This document shows, piece by piece, positions 45,321 to 54,660 of a stretch of 64,000 nt of DNA. A program made the translations under genes and the position numbers. Source of the stretch: Acinetobacter qingfengensis (GTDB lineage: Bacteria > Pseudomonadota > Gammaproteobacteria > Pseudomonadales > Moraxellaceae); contig NZ_VXKN01000004.1 of NCBI RefSeq assembly GCF_008693185.1, positions 62,001-126,000 on the forward strand, given 5' to 3'. The notes under the pieces were generated by a model. That model searched no databases and was not told where the DNA came from. It worked only from the letters and a program-made list of their open reading frames with translations. Within the stretch, counting starts at the first letter, position 1, and each line of letters starts with the position of its first letter.

Positions 45321-45357
45321 AAACCTCATGATCAGCAATGTTCATGAGGTTTTTTTA
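45321..45357 (+). terminator. Intrinsic terminator of pnp
   Basis: AAACCTCATGA (45321-45331) and TCATGAGGTTT (45342-45352) pair perfectly and are followed by TTTT. Confidence 0.88.
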
Positions 45358-45441
45358 TGGATATTCAGAGATGTTAGCAATTGATCAAATGGAAAATAAT
45401 AAGTAATCTCTATCTTCCTAATAATAAAATCAAATTACAGT

Positions 45442-45816
45442 TTAATTTTGCTTAATCAATGTTTGTCCTTCAATGATAATCTTAGTTTGACCATGATCAT
45501 TGAAAGACATCTTATCAATCTTAAGCTGCTGTAACCCATTGCTTAGTATAATTGCATGGTCATTAACACTGGTAATTGGTGCATAAATACTCGCACTACT
45601 ACTTACATTCTCTTCACTAAGGCTGGTTTTATGCCGTAGCTGTTGGTAATAATGATAACTGAGTTGCCCATTATTTTTCACTTCTAATGCTGCTTCATTA
45701 TTTTTCCATTAGCCGACAAGATATTGATAAGGTGAATTAACTTCGGTTTTATTAGTATGGCAAGCTGTGAAAGATAGCATGCTGATCAATGCAGCAAGTG
45801 TTAAACGTAGAGTCAT
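45442..45816 (-). pseudogene. Small lipoprotein gene broken by one in-frame stop
   Basis: One frame of 125 codons reads from the ATG at 45816 (preceded by AGGAG in CAGGAGAAATTCTA) to a stop at 45442, interrupted only by TAA at 45709-45711 (codon 36). Before the stop: MTLRLTLAALISMLSFTACH, a lipoprotein signal with Cys at residue 19, ending ...YQYLVG. After it: WKNNEAALEVKNNG... and 80 more residues. A single base change (for example CAA or GAA to TAA) explains it, so this is a recent nonsense pseudogene, unless the stop is a sequencing error. Function of the intact form unknown. Confidence 0.75.
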
Positions 45817-46091
45817 TAGAATTTCTCCTGCAAGACAGATCATAAATTATTATGAAATAAACATAAAAATAGATCTTAGTCCTCTGGTAAAATTCTGTAG
45901 TAAAATAACAAATAAAAATATTTTTTAGAATAAATGCATAATAAAAGTATGTCATTTCAAAATAAAATAATTCAACAAAATATTTGTTAATTTCGCTAGA
46001 GAAAAATTAAATGCTGAATTATTCACCGATTTTTATTGGGCATAAAGTGTAAAAAATTGTATAATTTTATAGGTAACTCTATAAAAAAATA

Positions 46092-46200
46092 CAACTTAAG
46101 TTGCACAGATTAGACATTAGTCTAATTTTGTTTCTTTTCTTTTTTTTTGCCTTAAAATTCATGAAATTTATATTGGTCTAAAGGATTTTTAGACTGTTTT
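46092..46200. promoter_or_regulatory. Palindromes with repeated GTCTAA motif before dctA
   Basis: CAACTTAAGTTG (46092-46103) is a perfect 12-bp palindrome. ATTAGAC-N4-GTCTAAT follows (46109-46126), then GTCTAAA-N5-TTTAGAC (46176-46194) followed by TGTTTTTT. The last is a terminator-like leader hairpin about 55 bases before the dctA start; the shared GTCTAA/TTAGAC half-site in two inverted pairs suggests a regulator. The region 45817-46091 upstream is AT-rich with nothing else recognisable. Confidence 0.5.
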
Positions 46201-46253
46201 TTGCGTTGGTTGCACACAGGGACGCATTTCCAAAGGTGAATTTAGGTACACGT

Positions 46254-47561
46254 ATGCAAATAGATCATTCGGCCGTAGATCATGGACTACCTCCTCAAAA
46301 GCCAAAAAAATTCTACCAACATTTATATGTGCAAGTATTATTTGCCATTACTGTAGGTGTGTTATTAGGTCATTTTTCTCCTGAATTAGGGACTAAGCTG
46401 GAACCTTTGGGGCAGGCATTTATTAATCTGGTAAAAATGATTATTGCACCGGTGATCTTTCTTACCGTGGTTACAGGGATTGCAGGAAGTAAAAATATAG
46501 GTAGTGTTGGCCGTATTACCGGTAAAGCAATGCTATATTTTGTTACTTTCTCTACACTTGCCTTAATTATTGGTTTGATTGTTGCCAATATTACTCAGCC
46601 TGGCCATGGTTTAAATATTGATCCATCTACTTTGCATAGTGCCAAGGTCGATGAATATCAGGAAAAAGCTCACGAAACTTCCATTGTTGGCTTTTTGATG
46701 AATATTATTCCAAAAACATTAGTTAGTCCTTTTGTATCGGGTGATATTCTACAGGTTCTTTTTGTGGCAATTCTCTTTGGTATTGCATTGTCTAAATCAG
46801 GTGATATTGGTCGTCCAATCACAGAGTTTTTGCAAAATCTAACTGCTCCTGTATTTACTTTGGTTGGTATTTTGATGCAGTTTGCACCAATTGGTGCATT
46901 TGGTGCCATGGCATTTACCATTGGTAAATATGGTATTGGTGCAATTGGTAATTTGTTGGAACTGATCTTAACCTTCTATATCACGGCACTATTATTTGTT
47001 CTGGTCATACTTGGCGCAGTCGCTCGTTATAATGGTTTCTCGATTATTGCTTTGATTCGCTATATCAAAGAAGAATTATGGCTAGTTCTGGGAACAAGTT
47101 CATCAGAAGCAGCATTACCTTCATTGATGGCAAAAATGGAAAAAGCAGGTTGTGAGAAATCAGTGGTTGGTCTGGTTATTCCAACAGGATATTCATTTAA
47201 TTTGGATGGTACCAATATTTATATGACAATGGCTGCACTATTTATTGCGCAGGCGTGTAATATTGATCTGACATTAACAGAACAGGTTACTATTTTATTG
47301 GTTGCAATGATCAGTTCCAAAGGTGCTGCTGGTATTACCGGTGCAGGTTTTATTACGCTTGCGGCAACCTTATCTGTGGTGCCTGCAATTCCAGTAGCAG
47401 GTATGGCATTAATTCTTGGTATTGATCGCTTTATGTCAGAATGTCGAGCATTAACCAACCTTGTAGGGAATGCATGCGCAACGATTGTTGTTGCAAAATG
47501 GGATGGTGCGTTAGATAAGGCACAATTGGATGCGACATTAAATAAACGTGATGCATCATAA
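46254..47561 (+). CDS. dctA: C4-dicarboxylate transporter DctA
   Basis: A 435-residue inner-membrane symporter for succinate, fumarate and malate with protons or sodium. It aligns closely with E. coli Dct[38 protein letters not shown], the serine-rich hairpin [31 protein letters not shown] and the terminal [17 protein letters not shown]. The start MQIDHSAV is chosen because AGG lies 8 bases upstream; the longer frame begins with TTG without a site. The leader holds several palindromes. A good hairpin terminator follows the stop. Confidence 0.95.
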   Translation: MQIDHSAVDHGLPPQKPKKFYQHLYVQVLFAITVGVLLGHFSPELGTKLEPLGQAFINLVKMIIAPVIFLTVVTGIAGSKNIGSVGRITGKAMLYFVTFSTLALIIGLIVANITQPGHGLNIDPSTLHSAKVDEYQEKAHETSIVGFLMNIIPKTLVSPFVSGDILQVLFVAILFGIALSKSGDIGRPITEFLQNLTAPVFTLVGILMQFAPIGAFGAMAFTIGKYGIGAIGNLLELILTFYITALLFVLVILGAVARYNGFSIIALIRYIKEELWLVLGTSSSEAALPSLMAKMEKAGCEKSVVGLVIPTGYSFNLDGTNIYMTMAALFIAQACNIDLTLTEQVTILLVAMISSKGAAGITGAGFITLAATLSVVPAIPVAGMALILGIDRFMSECRALTNLVGNACATIVVAKWDGALDKAQLDATLNKRDAS

Positions 47562-47587
47562 TTAGTAAAGAATTTTTCGTACACTAA

Positions 47588-47626
47588 AGCTGTCTGATTG
47601 ATTTGATCAATCGGCAGCTTTTTTAT
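47588..47626. terminator. Bidirectional terminator after dctA
   Basis: AGCTGTCTGATTGA pairs with TCAATCGGCAGCT around TTTGA (one bulge), followed by TTTTTTATTTTTT on the plus strand. It also lies directly behind the convergent YdcH-family gene. Confidence 0.8.
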
Positions 47627-47629
47627 TTT

Positions 47630-47845
47630 TTAAGATTGTTGAGAACGTTGTAAGAGATGATAGATTTCATCCTTAAGTCTTAATTTTTGTTTTTTTAAGC
47701 TTTCCAGTTGTTCTAGGTTACAGGTGATGGGGTCTTTTGCCAACCGATTGATTTGCTGATCAAGCTGTTGATGCTCAGCATACAGCAGGGCAAAATGTGG
47801 ATCGTGCTGACGTAGTTGTTGAATAAGTGCCTTATGTTCTTCCAA
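47630..47845 (-). CDS. YdcH-family (DUF465) small protein
   Basis: A 71-residue, helical, highly charged protein with heptad-like spacing. Features typical of DUF465/YdcH are the early HDPHFALLYAEHQQLDQQINRL and the late LESLKKQKLRLKDEIYHLL. Function of the family is unknown. ATG at 47845 is preceded by AAGGAGTACTTAGCTTGG, a strong AGGAG site. Confidence 0.88.
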   Translation of the reverse strand: MEEHKALIQQLRQHDPHFALLYAEHQQLDQQINRLAKDPITCNLEQLESLKKQKLRLKDEIYHLLQRSQQS

Positions 47846-48030
47846 GCTAAGTACTCCTTGAAATTTTATCGATATGAACTTTATTGTTAAAAAAACTTTG
47901 CTGAAAAAGCCATGAAAAAATTAAAAAAATTGTTGCGAAATAGTACGTAAAATCCGTATTTGTGGGGATTTCCAAATAAATTTCGCTTATGATTCAATGA
48001 GTGATTTATACAAAAATATTGGTTGTTTGC

Positions 48031-49197
48031 ATGCAAAAATATTATTTCTATATGCAAGAAGAATCTGCACAGCTTATTGTAAGTCAGCAACAACGAGATG
48101 ATTTACAGATGGTTTTTGTGTGGATTGAAAGTGTCTTAGAAGATTTGAAAACTCCTGAGCAATGGCAACAGCAGGTACATACAGATACGCGGCTATGGGT
48201 GAATGAATATCACATTGAGGATATTTCCAATATTGATCATCCATCGAATTTTGATACCACACAAGAATATGATCTTCTGATTTTTCGTAAGCTTGTGACA
48301 CCTGATGACGGGTTTATGCTTAAGAAAGATCGTTTTACTTCAGAAAAAATTTTAATGTTCAATCCTTCTGAATTTTTGACAACACCGATTAGTTTTTGTA
48401 TCTCACCACAAGCATTGATTACTATTCGGGATGAGCGTAACTTGGCTGCCAATCAATTTGTTGAGCGGATACGAATGTTGATTCACCACCATCCGCAACC
48501 GCAGAATAAAAATATCCGCGTGCCAAATTCACCACTGGATTTAACATTGAAATTATTGAATGTAGTAATTGATCGTTATTTGGATATTCGTCTACCGCTG
48601 ACACAGCGGGTGACTTTCTGGCAGAATGAATTACTACAGAGTTCAGCAAGATTTACCCGCTGGCAGGATCTATTTCAGGAAAACATGGCCTTGCAGCAAA
48701 TTGAGTACTTGTGTGAAGAGCAAATAGATGTGTTACAGGAACTACGTGATGATATTATGGAAAATCAAAGCCAACTTGGAGGGGAGTTTGCGATTGAGCG
48801 GCAGGATATCACTCTGGTCCGTGTGCATGACTTATTGAGTCATGTGGAGCGTGTTCAGAAACATGTGACGCGCCTTGAAAGTATGATTAAAACTGCAATA
48901 GATTTACATTTTTCTGCCATTTCTAATCAAACCAATGAAAATATGCGTATTCTGGCAATTATTACTGCAATTTTTTCACCATTAACTTTATTAACTGGGA
49001 TTTATGGAATGAATTTTGAGGCCATTCCTGGATTAAGAAATCCTTACGGGTTTTGGTTTATGATGGTGGTGATGATTGTTACTACATTGATTTTAATGTA
49101 TATTTTTAGAAGGAAGCGCCTAATGGGGAGTAGTCAGAGTAAAATTTCGGATCTGCTTGCTCAAGGACAAAGTCTGGATTTAAAAAAGATTAAATAA
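48031..49197 (+). CDS. CorA/ZntB-family divalent-metal transporter
   Basis: About 388 residues with the typical CorA layout: a large soluble N-terminal domain with long helices (for example RVHDLLSHVERVQKHVTRLE) and two C-terminal membrane helices joined by a loop. The pore motif YGMNFE is present (Gly-Met-Asn), followed by NPYGFWFMMVVMIVTT and a basic tail. The protein is closer in look to the ZntB/CorA-like zinc branch than to classic magnesium CorA, but the ion cannot be read off. Start uncertain: GTG 48001, ATG 48031 and ATG 48052 are all in frame, none with a strong ribosome site. Confidence 0.87.
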   Translation: MQKYYFYMQEESAQLIVSQQQRDDLQMVFVWIESVLEDLKTPEQWQQQVHTDTRLWVNEYHIEDISNIDHPSNFDTTQEYDLLIFRKLVTPDDGFMLKKDRFTSEKILMFNPSEFLTTPISFCISPQALITIRDERNLAANQFVERIRMLIHHHPQPQNKNIRVPNSPLDLTLKLLNVVIDRYLDIRLPLTQRVTFWQNELLQSSARFTRWQDLFQENMALQQIEYLCEEQIDVLQELRDDIMENQSQLGGEFAIERQDITLVRVHDLLSHVERVQKHVTRLESMIKTAIDLHFSAISNQTNENMRILAIITAIFSPLTLLTGIYGMNFEAIPGLRNPYGFWFMMVVMIVTTLILMYIFRRKRLMGSSQSKISDLLAQGQSLDLKKIK

Positions 49198-49247
49198 ACA
49201 GCAGGCGAGATATAAAATATATGTAATTATAAAATAAACTTATTGTT

Positions 49248-49272
49248 GATATGCCTGATGTACAGGCATATC
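49248..49272. terminator. 10-bp hairpin between convergent genes
   Basis: GATATGCCTG (49248-49257) and CAGGCATATC (49263-49272) pair perfectly around ATGTA. The T-tract is weak on both strands (TGTTTG / AACAATAAG). Confidence 0.55.
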
Positions 49273-49290
49273 TGTTTGATGTAAAAAATT

Positions 49291-49611
49291 TTAACCTATA
49301 CGTTTACGTAAATGCTGTACTTCATCAATTAAATCCAGCATCACTGCAACAGCAGCAAAGCTGGCATCGAAATCCCGTTGTAAGCGATAGGCTCGACGGG
49401 CACGTGCCAGATCTTCACTGACAAAGCGATATTGCTGTGGTGAGTTTTGTGTTGAAGATAAAATATCATATTCAAACAATTGCAGAACCCAGTCATCATC
49501 TACACCAACAGCTTGAACAAATTGTACAAAGTTTAATCCTTGATGCTGTTCAATGATTTCACTATGACAGGGATCATGAATGGTTATTTCATGAATGGTA
49601 AATTTTTTCAT
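49291..49611 (-). CDS. cbpM: CbpM, modulator of the CbpA co-chaperone
   Basis: A 106-residue MerR-like helix protein that inhibits CbpA activity in E. coli. Features: FVQFVQAVGVDDDWVLQLFEYDIL and SEDLARARRAYRLQRDFDAS, ending in DLIDEVQHLRKRIG, as usual for the family. The start at 49611 is chosen because GGGAG lies 9 bases upstream; an ATG three codons earlier touches that site directly. It lies 15 bases after the cbpA stop, so the two are one operon. Confidence 0.85.
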   Translation of the reverse strand: MKKFTIHEITIHDPCHSEIIEQHQGLNFVQFVQAVGVDDDWVLQLFEYDILSSTQNSPQQYRFVSEDLARARRAYRLQRDFDASFAAVAVMLDLIDEVQHLRKRIG

Positions 49612-49626
49612 TGTTAACATCTCCCT

Positions 49627-50580
49627 TTAACCACGTGGATTAAAATCATTAAATTGTTTTGCCAAATCCTGAAAAGCCTGTTTTTGTGTATCAGTCTGCA
49701 CAGTTGGCAAGCAAATATTCATGGTTAAATACAGATGACCTGCACCGCTAGTATTAGGGATTCCTTTGTCTTTCAAGCGCAATTGTTGACCATTTTTGGC
49801 ATTGGTTGGTAAATTAACCTGTAAACGCCCCGCAGGTGTATTAATGTCTACTTTACCACCCAATGCAGCTTCCCATGGAGAGATATTCAGTTGCTGATAA
49901 ACATCGGCACCTTCAACATATAATTGTGGCGTTTCCTGATAGTTAATTTCGATATATAAATCACCATTTTTTCCACCATTTATTCCAGACTGCCCCTGAC
50001 CGGATAAACGAATTTGCTGACCTTCTTTCATGCCTTTAGGGATTTTGATTTGCAAGGTCTTGCGCTGGATCTCTGCTTCACCGTGAGCATTATAACTTGG
50101 AATTTGTAAGGTAATTTGCTGTGTTGTGCCGCTATAGGCCACAGCTAATGGTACTTCAATTTTGGCATGCTGATCCTCTCCCGGAAATTGAACATTTTGT
50201 GATTGGCGTTGTCGTCGTGTACCGCCACCAAAGCCTGCACCAAAACGGCCAAATAAATCCTCAAAGTCATGAAAATCCCCAGCATTGCCCTGATAGTTAT
50301 TGTAGAACTGTGAACCATCTGATTGTTGTCCGTTAAAACCTTGTTGGCCAAAACCGGCAAAGCCCTGCGGATGATCTAACATTTGATCATACTCTGCTTT
50401 TTTTTCGGGGTGACTGAGTGTGTCATAAGCTACGTTAATTGCCTGCATTTTAGATTCGGCATCAGCTTCTTTACTGATGTCCGGATGATATTTTCGGGCT
50501 AATTTGCGATAACTTTTTTTTATCTGTTCTGGAGTGGCATTGCGATCAATGCCGAGTGTTTCATAGTAATTTTCGGCCAT
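49627..50580 (-). CDS. cbpA: CbpA, curved-DNA-binding DnaJ-type co-chaperone
   Basis: A 317-residue Hsp40 of the type without zinc fingers. The J domain (residues 4-68) has the HPD motif in RKYHPDISKEA. A Gly/Phe-rich linker follows (about 72-130, e.g. GFAGFGQQGF and FGRFGAGFGGG), and then two C-terminal substrate-binding barrels (about 140-310, with KIPKGMKEGQQIRLSGQG and GDLYIEI). It stimulates DnaK; in E. coli it also binds curved DNA in stationary phase. Followed by cbpM. Confidence 0.93.
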   Translation of the reverse strand: MAENYYETLGIDRNATPEQIKKSYRKLARKYHPDISKEADAESKMQAINVAYDTLSHPEKKAEYDQMLDHPQGFAGFGQQGFNGQQSDGSQFYNNYQGNAGDFHDFEDLFGRFGAGFGGGTRRQRQSQNVQFPGEDQHAKIEVPLAVAYSGTTQQITLQIPSYNAHGEAEIQRKTLQIKIPKGMKEGQQIRLSGQGQSGINGGKNGDLYIEINYQETPQLYVEGADVYQQLNISPWEAALGGKVDINTPAGRLQVNLPTNAKNGQQLRLKDKGIPNTSGAGHLYLTMNICLPTVQTDTQKQAFQDLAKQFNDFNPRG

Positions 50581-50665
50581 GTGTTATTCTCGATAGAAGA
50601 TGAGGTTTACTTTAAAACTTAAATAAGGGCAAATGCGTAAAAATAAAGCAATTTATACAAAAAAA

Positions 50666-50690
50666 CGAAGTAGCTGGGATGACTACTTCG
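50666..50690 (-). terminator. Terminator of the L31 type B gene
   Basis: CGAAGTAG (50666-50673) pairs with CTACTTCG (50683-50690); on the minus strand the stem is followed by seven T (50659-50665). Confidence 0.82.
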
Positions 50691-50761
50691 CAGGAGGATG
50701 ATTCTGTAGCGATTTAAAAAAATATTAAATCAAAATTAAGGATGATGGAAAGCGTAGGGGA

Positions 50762-51016
50762 TTAATGACTACGTTTAAAACGAGAAAAACGTTTATTAAA
50801 GCTGGCGACACGTCCTTCATTACTGGCTTGGCGCTGTTCACCGGTATAAAAAGGATGAGAAGCACTTGAAATATCCAGACTGACATAAGGATAAGTCTTT
50901 CCTTCATATTCGCGAGTTTGTTTAGACTGTAAGGTTGATCCGATCACAAAATATATATCAGCATTGGTGTCATGAAATAACACATCCTGATATTGGGGAT
51001 GAATATTTTTTTGCAT
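50762..51016 (-). CDS. rpmE2: 50S ribosomal protein L31 type B (zinc-independent)
   Basis: An 84-residue L31 paralogue with the type B marks [16 protein letters not shown], the central [14 protein letters not shown] and the basic tail [11 protein letters not shown]. It has no cysteines, so it cannot bind the structural zinc of the normal L31. Such copies replace zinc-containing L31 during zinc starvation. The start at 51016 has AGAGGA 8 bases upstream; the longer frame has none. A textbook Zur box lies 47 bases upstream, consistent with derepression when zinc is low. Confidence 0.93.
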   Translation of the reverse strand: MQKNIHPQYQDVLFHDTNADIYFVIGSTLQSKQTREYEGKTYPYVSLDISSASHPFYTGEQRQASNEGRVASFNKRFSRFKRSH

Positions 51017-51062
51017 GAGCATTGTCCTCTTGAATAACGATAGCATACTGCAATTTAACGAT

Positions 51063-51079
51063 ATGTTATATTATAACAT
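51063..51079 (-). promoter_or_regulatory. Zur box upstream of rpmE2
   Basis: ATGTTATATTATAACAT is a perfect 17-base palindrome (8-1-8) that matches the core of the gammaproteobacterial Zur consensus (GTTATA-N-TATAAC). It lies in the 103-base gap upstream of rpmE2. Confidence 0.82.
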
Positions 51080-51119
51080 TGTTAAAAAGCAAGTCAGTGC
51101 TGTAACAGAATGTGATCCT

Positions 51120-52421
51120 TTATTCTTCTACAGGTACAATGGATTCAAATAGGTCATTGAGATGATCATGAACTTTTAGATGAATTAAATTCCAGTAATG
51201 TCCCGAAACGGTTCGATTGATCATTAGGGTATCTGGTGAAGGCTGGAAGTAGTCCCAGTATTTTAAGGATTTCTTTATAAGAATGACACCATCGTGATGT
51301 GCAGAATTTTCCGCAAAATCATATTTTGTGATGAGTGGGCGCATTAATATTTCTAACCATTGTACATACCATTCATGAGGAATTAGGCCTTTATCATTGC
51401 GTACATTAAGGACACGTAGCTGGTGTTCCAGTACAGAAATATTGTGCTGTCTGGCAGCATTGATTAGCTGTTTATAATGATCGACTACAGGCGGTGCCAA
51501 AGTCTTGACACTACCATAATCGTAAATAATCACATCGCCATTTTCCCTAAAAGCAAAATTGCCAGGATGTGGGTCACAATGAAAGCGATGAAGATAAAAA
51601 ATTTCCTGACCGATGGCTTGAAATAAACGGCGGCCCAGTTGATTTCGAATTGGCTGAGACCATGTGCTGGCAGTTTCAATATTTTCACCGACTTCTTTGC
51701 TTAACGTGAGAACACGGCGCGTTGAATATTCGGGAAATACCTCAGGGATAATAATTTGATGATCGAGTTTGCTGTGAAAGGCTCGCGCAATATGTAGATT
51801 TTGTGCTTCGATTTCGTAGTTTAATTCGGTATATAAACTGTTTTGAATTTCACTGAAAATTTCATCTTGTAGTTTTTTATCAATTTTGAGCATACCCATC
51901 AGGCGTAAGGCTAATCTAACTTGTTTTAAATCACTTTCACACGCTTCATCAACACCGGGATATTGTACTTTAACCACAACAGCCTGACCATTTTTTAAGG
52001 TTGCACTATGTACCTGTCCAATTGATGCTGCTGCAAAAGGTGTTTCTGAAAAATCAGTAAAGATGTCATGTAATGGTTTTTTGAGTTCGCTTTCTAATTG
52101 TGCCTGAATTTGTGTAAATGGCATTGCTGGTGCTTCACGCTGTAATTTACAGATGGCATCCTGGACTTCAGCCGGGAAAAGGTCTTTGTATTGCGAAGCT
52201 ATTTGCCCAACTTTCATTACGGCGCCTTTCATTTCTCCTAATGTTTCTGCAATTTTGACACCGATGTCTTGATAGAGTTGAGAGCGGATTTGCAATTTCT
52301 TGTCTTCATCAGCATTCAAGTTTTTAATTGAACTAGAAACGGCCTTGCCTGCAATACTGGCGGTCATGCCTGCAAGTTTTAAAAAACGGCGTCCTGCTGA
52401 TGTATTCTGTTGTGCGGCCAT
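51120..52421 (-). CDS. ABC1/AarF-family atypical kinase (UbiB paralogue)
   Basis: A 433-residue ABC1-family protein without the C-terminal membrane helices of UbiB. Family motifs: KVGQIASQ (KxGQ), AAASIGQVHSA (alanine-rich loop), HRFHCDPHPGNFAF and YDYGSVKTL (metal-binding Asp). The start at 52421 has GAGGTAATC directly upstream. It is a distinct branch from the UbiB copy at 678-2303, closer to COQ8/ADCK-like proteins with a KMGQ/KVGQ-containing extension. Substrate unknown; a lipid or quinone role is inferred from family. Confidence 0.88.
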   Translation of the reverse strand: MAAQQNTSAGRRFLKLAGMTASIAGKAVSSSIKNLNADEDKKLQIRSQLYQDIGVKIAETLGEMKGAVMKVGQIASQYKDLFPAEVQDAICKLQREAPAMPFTQIQAQLESELKKPLHDIFTDFSETPFAAASIGQVHSATLKNGQAVVVKVQYPGVDEACESDLKQVRLALRLMGMLKIDKKLQDEIFSEIQNSLYTELNYEIEAQNLHIARAFHSKLDHQIIIPEVFPEYSTRRVLTLSKEVGENIETASTWSQPIRNQLGRRLFQAIGQEIFYLHRFHCDPHPGNFAFRENGDVIIYDYGSVKTLAPPVVDHYKQLINAARQHNISVLEHQLRVLNVRNDKGLIPHEWYVQWLEILMRPLITKYDFAENSAHHDGVILIKKSLKYWDYFQPSPDTLMINRTVSGHYWNLIHLKVHDHLNDLFESIVPVEE

Positions 52422-52514
52422 GATTACCTCGTACAAACCGGGTCATCAAAATGATGTGTAGTTGACTGTACAACTGCAACTACACACTGGCAAGCATAGT
52501 TCTGTGAGGATTGG

Positions 52515-53894
52515 TTAAAAGGGATTGGTCACTTTTTTTGAATAAAAACCGCTTTGGTTCAAGCGGTTATTGGTTGTACGTAATCGAATAAACAATAAAA
52601 TACAAGCAATAAACAAGCCGGTAATTAACCCAATCCAGACGCCAGCTGCCGAGAAAAGAGCATAGCGAGTGAGATAAATACCTAATGGAAAAGCAATAAT
52701 CCAGTAAGCAAATAAGGTAATCCACATGGGGCCTTTGGTGTCCTGCATACCGCGTAAACAGCCTGCAGCAGTGACTTGCCATGCATCGATTAATTGGTAA
52801 GCAATTGCAAAAATAACCAGACCATAGGCAACATCAAAAACCGCAGTATCCTTATTATACAAATGAATCAGCCAACCGCGAAATAACCATAGTAACAGCA
52901 TGGTGAAACTGGCAAAAACAGTTGCGACTACAAAACCAATATGCTGAACCTGTCGCATGACTTGCCAATTTTTTGCTCCATAATATTGCCCAACCCGAAT
53001 GGTAAGTGCCATTGCCAGAGATAATGGGATCATGAACAGTTGAGAGGTGATAGAAATGGCAATTTGATGTGCAGCAATGACTGTATCACCTAAAGGGCTA
53101 ATCACTAGTGCAGCGGTACTAAAAATACTGACTTCAAAAAAAATCGCCATACCAATCGGTACGCCAAGTTTTAAGATACGTTTTGCCCAGACAGGATCGA
53201 GAGAATCAAATTGTTGGAAAAGTTTAACCTGAGTAAACGCTTTGGCATACCTTAAATAAGCAATCAGGATAAATAACATGACCCATTGTAAAATTGCATT
53301 GGCAACCCCGGCACCAGCACTACCCATGGCCGGAATAAATGCAAAGCCATGCATAAAAATCAGATTCAGAGGAATTAAAACAGGTAAGGCCAAAAGGCTA
53401 ATAATGGTGACGACATGCGGATGGCCTAAAGCTTCACAATAACAACGTAAAACACTGTATAAAGCGACGGCAGGAATACCAAAAGCGATGCTATGTAAGA
53501 AAAGTCCGGCTTTGGCATGTAAATTTTCAGGAACTTTAAGTAAATGAAAAAATTGTGGCATAAGCTGTAAAATCAGCATTCCAATCAATCCCAGAAAAAT
53601 TGCGATCCACAAAGCCTGATGCGTAATCACAGGGATGTTCTGTTGTCGTTTAGCACCAATTGCTTCGGCAATCAACGGAGATGTTGCCATTAAAATTCCA
53701 CTACACAATAGCATGACTGGTAACCAGATACCTACAGCAATTGCAATGGCTGCCAGATCTGCCGCAGATAATTGTCCTGCCATAATGGTATCAATTAAAC
53801 CAAAACCTGCTTGTGCAACTTGCGTGGCAAGGATAGGGAGCATTAGACGTAATAATTGTTTTAGTTCAAAACCCCAGTTATACATCGCAGACAT
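52515..53894 (-). CDS. MATE-family multidrug efflux transporter (AbeM/NorM-like)
   Basis: A 459-residue, 12-helix antiporter. It follows the AbeM/NorM pattern: LMLPILATQVAQAGFGLIDTIMAG at the start, LYSVLRCYCEALGHP, PIGMAIFFEVSIFSTAALV, AHQIAISITS and the late DAWQVTAAGCLRGMQDT. AbeM exports cationic drugs with proton or sodium exchange. The start at 53894 (MSAMYNW) is one of two in-frame ATGs four codons apart. It follows the DMT-type gene with a gap of only 9-20 bases, so they may be co-transcribed. Confidence 0.9.
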   Translation of the reverse strand: MSAMYNWGFELKQLLRLMLPILATQVAQAGFGLIDTIMAGQLSAADLAAIAIAVGIWLPVMLLCSGILMATSPLIAEAIGAKRQQNIPVITHQALWIAIFLGLIGMLILQLMPQFFHLLKVPENLHAKAGLFLHSIAFGIPAVALYSVLRCYCEALGHPHVVTIISLLALPVLIPLNLIFMHGFAFIPAMGSAGAGVANAILQWVMLFILIAYLRYAKAFTQVKLFQQFDSLDPVWAKRILKLGVPIGMAIFFEVSIFSTAALVISPLGDTVIAAHQIAISITSQLFMIPLSLAMALTIRVGQYYGAKNWQVMRQVQHIGFVVATVFASFTMLLLWLFRGWLIHLYNKDTAVFDVAYGLVIFAIAYQLIDAWQVTAAGCLRGMQDTKGPMWITLFAYWIIAFPLGIYLTRYALFSAAGVWIGLITGLFIACILLFIRLRTTNNRLNQSGFYSKKVTNPF

Positions 53895-53914
53895 AAATTT
53901 TCTCATCTAAAAAA

Positions 53915-54370
53915 TTAGCGGTGTAAAGTAAAAACAATACCCACCGCAATTAGAATAGCCCCAACGATTCTTTGCCAGTGAATGGTATTTCTCTCGACTC
54001 CAAGTAACCCAAAATGATCAAGAAGTGCAGACATGATCACTTGCCCAAAGAGTACCAGACCAGTAAAGCTTAAAAAGCCCAGTTTAGGTGCGGTATAAAT
54101 ACTGATACTGATGCAGTAGGCACCCAGAAATCCACCTAACCATAACCAGATTGGGGTTTGAGTGATTTGATGTAGTGAAGGGCGTGTCGCAGATTCTAAT
54201 AGCATCAGCACAGCCAAGCAAATCGTTCCAATAAAAAAAGAGAAAAAAGCAGCTTGAATCGGACTATTTAATTGTGCACGTAACTGGCTATTAATTGCTG
54301 TTTGTGTGGCAAGTGCAAAGCCGATTAATCCTGTAAGAAAAATAGGCAAGATCATGTCTGTTATGCGCAT
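53915..54370 (-). CDS. DMT-superfamily membrane protein (DUF606/YdcZ type)
   Basis: A 151-residue protein with about five hydrophobic helices. DUF606 features: GFALATQTAINSQLRAQLNSPIQAAFFSFFIGT near the N-terminus (residues 17-49) and LGFLSFTGLVLFGQVIMSALLDHFG in the second half. This is half the size of typical DMT transporters and probably acts as a dimer. Function not known. It lies upstream of the MATE gene on the same strand. Confidence 0.85.
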   Translation of the reverse strand: MRITDMILPIFLTGLIGFALATQTAINSQLRAQLNSPIQAAFFSFFIGTICLAVLMLLESATRPSLHQITQTPIWLWLGGFLGAYCISISIYTAPKLGFLSFTGLVLFGQVIMSALLDHFGLLGVERNTIHWQRIVGAILIAVGIVFTLHR

Positions 54371-54660
54371 ATTATCCTATCATCATGACTGGTTTATTGA
54401 TTTATTTAAGATCTGCTCCATTGTCCCATATCAAAAAAACTTGTAAACCGATGATTGGATAGACTTGTATCCTGTTGTGAATGCCGCTTAAAGGGATTTA
54501 TTCGGAGATAAGCGTAAGCGGTTTTTGGGATCAATTCATGTAGCACAAGAGATTTTAAAAATAATATAAAATAATAAGAGAAGGGTGCTGTATGCATGAA
54601 ACTGCTTGATCAACAGGCGAACATGCTACAATACAGTAATTCCTGTCAACTGTTGCCAGT

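Noticed and set aside
45752..45955. 67-codon minus-strand frame overlapping the lipoprotein pseudogene start
   Set aside because: No ribosome site, AT-rich intergenic composition, and out of frame with the recognisable lipoprotein signal.
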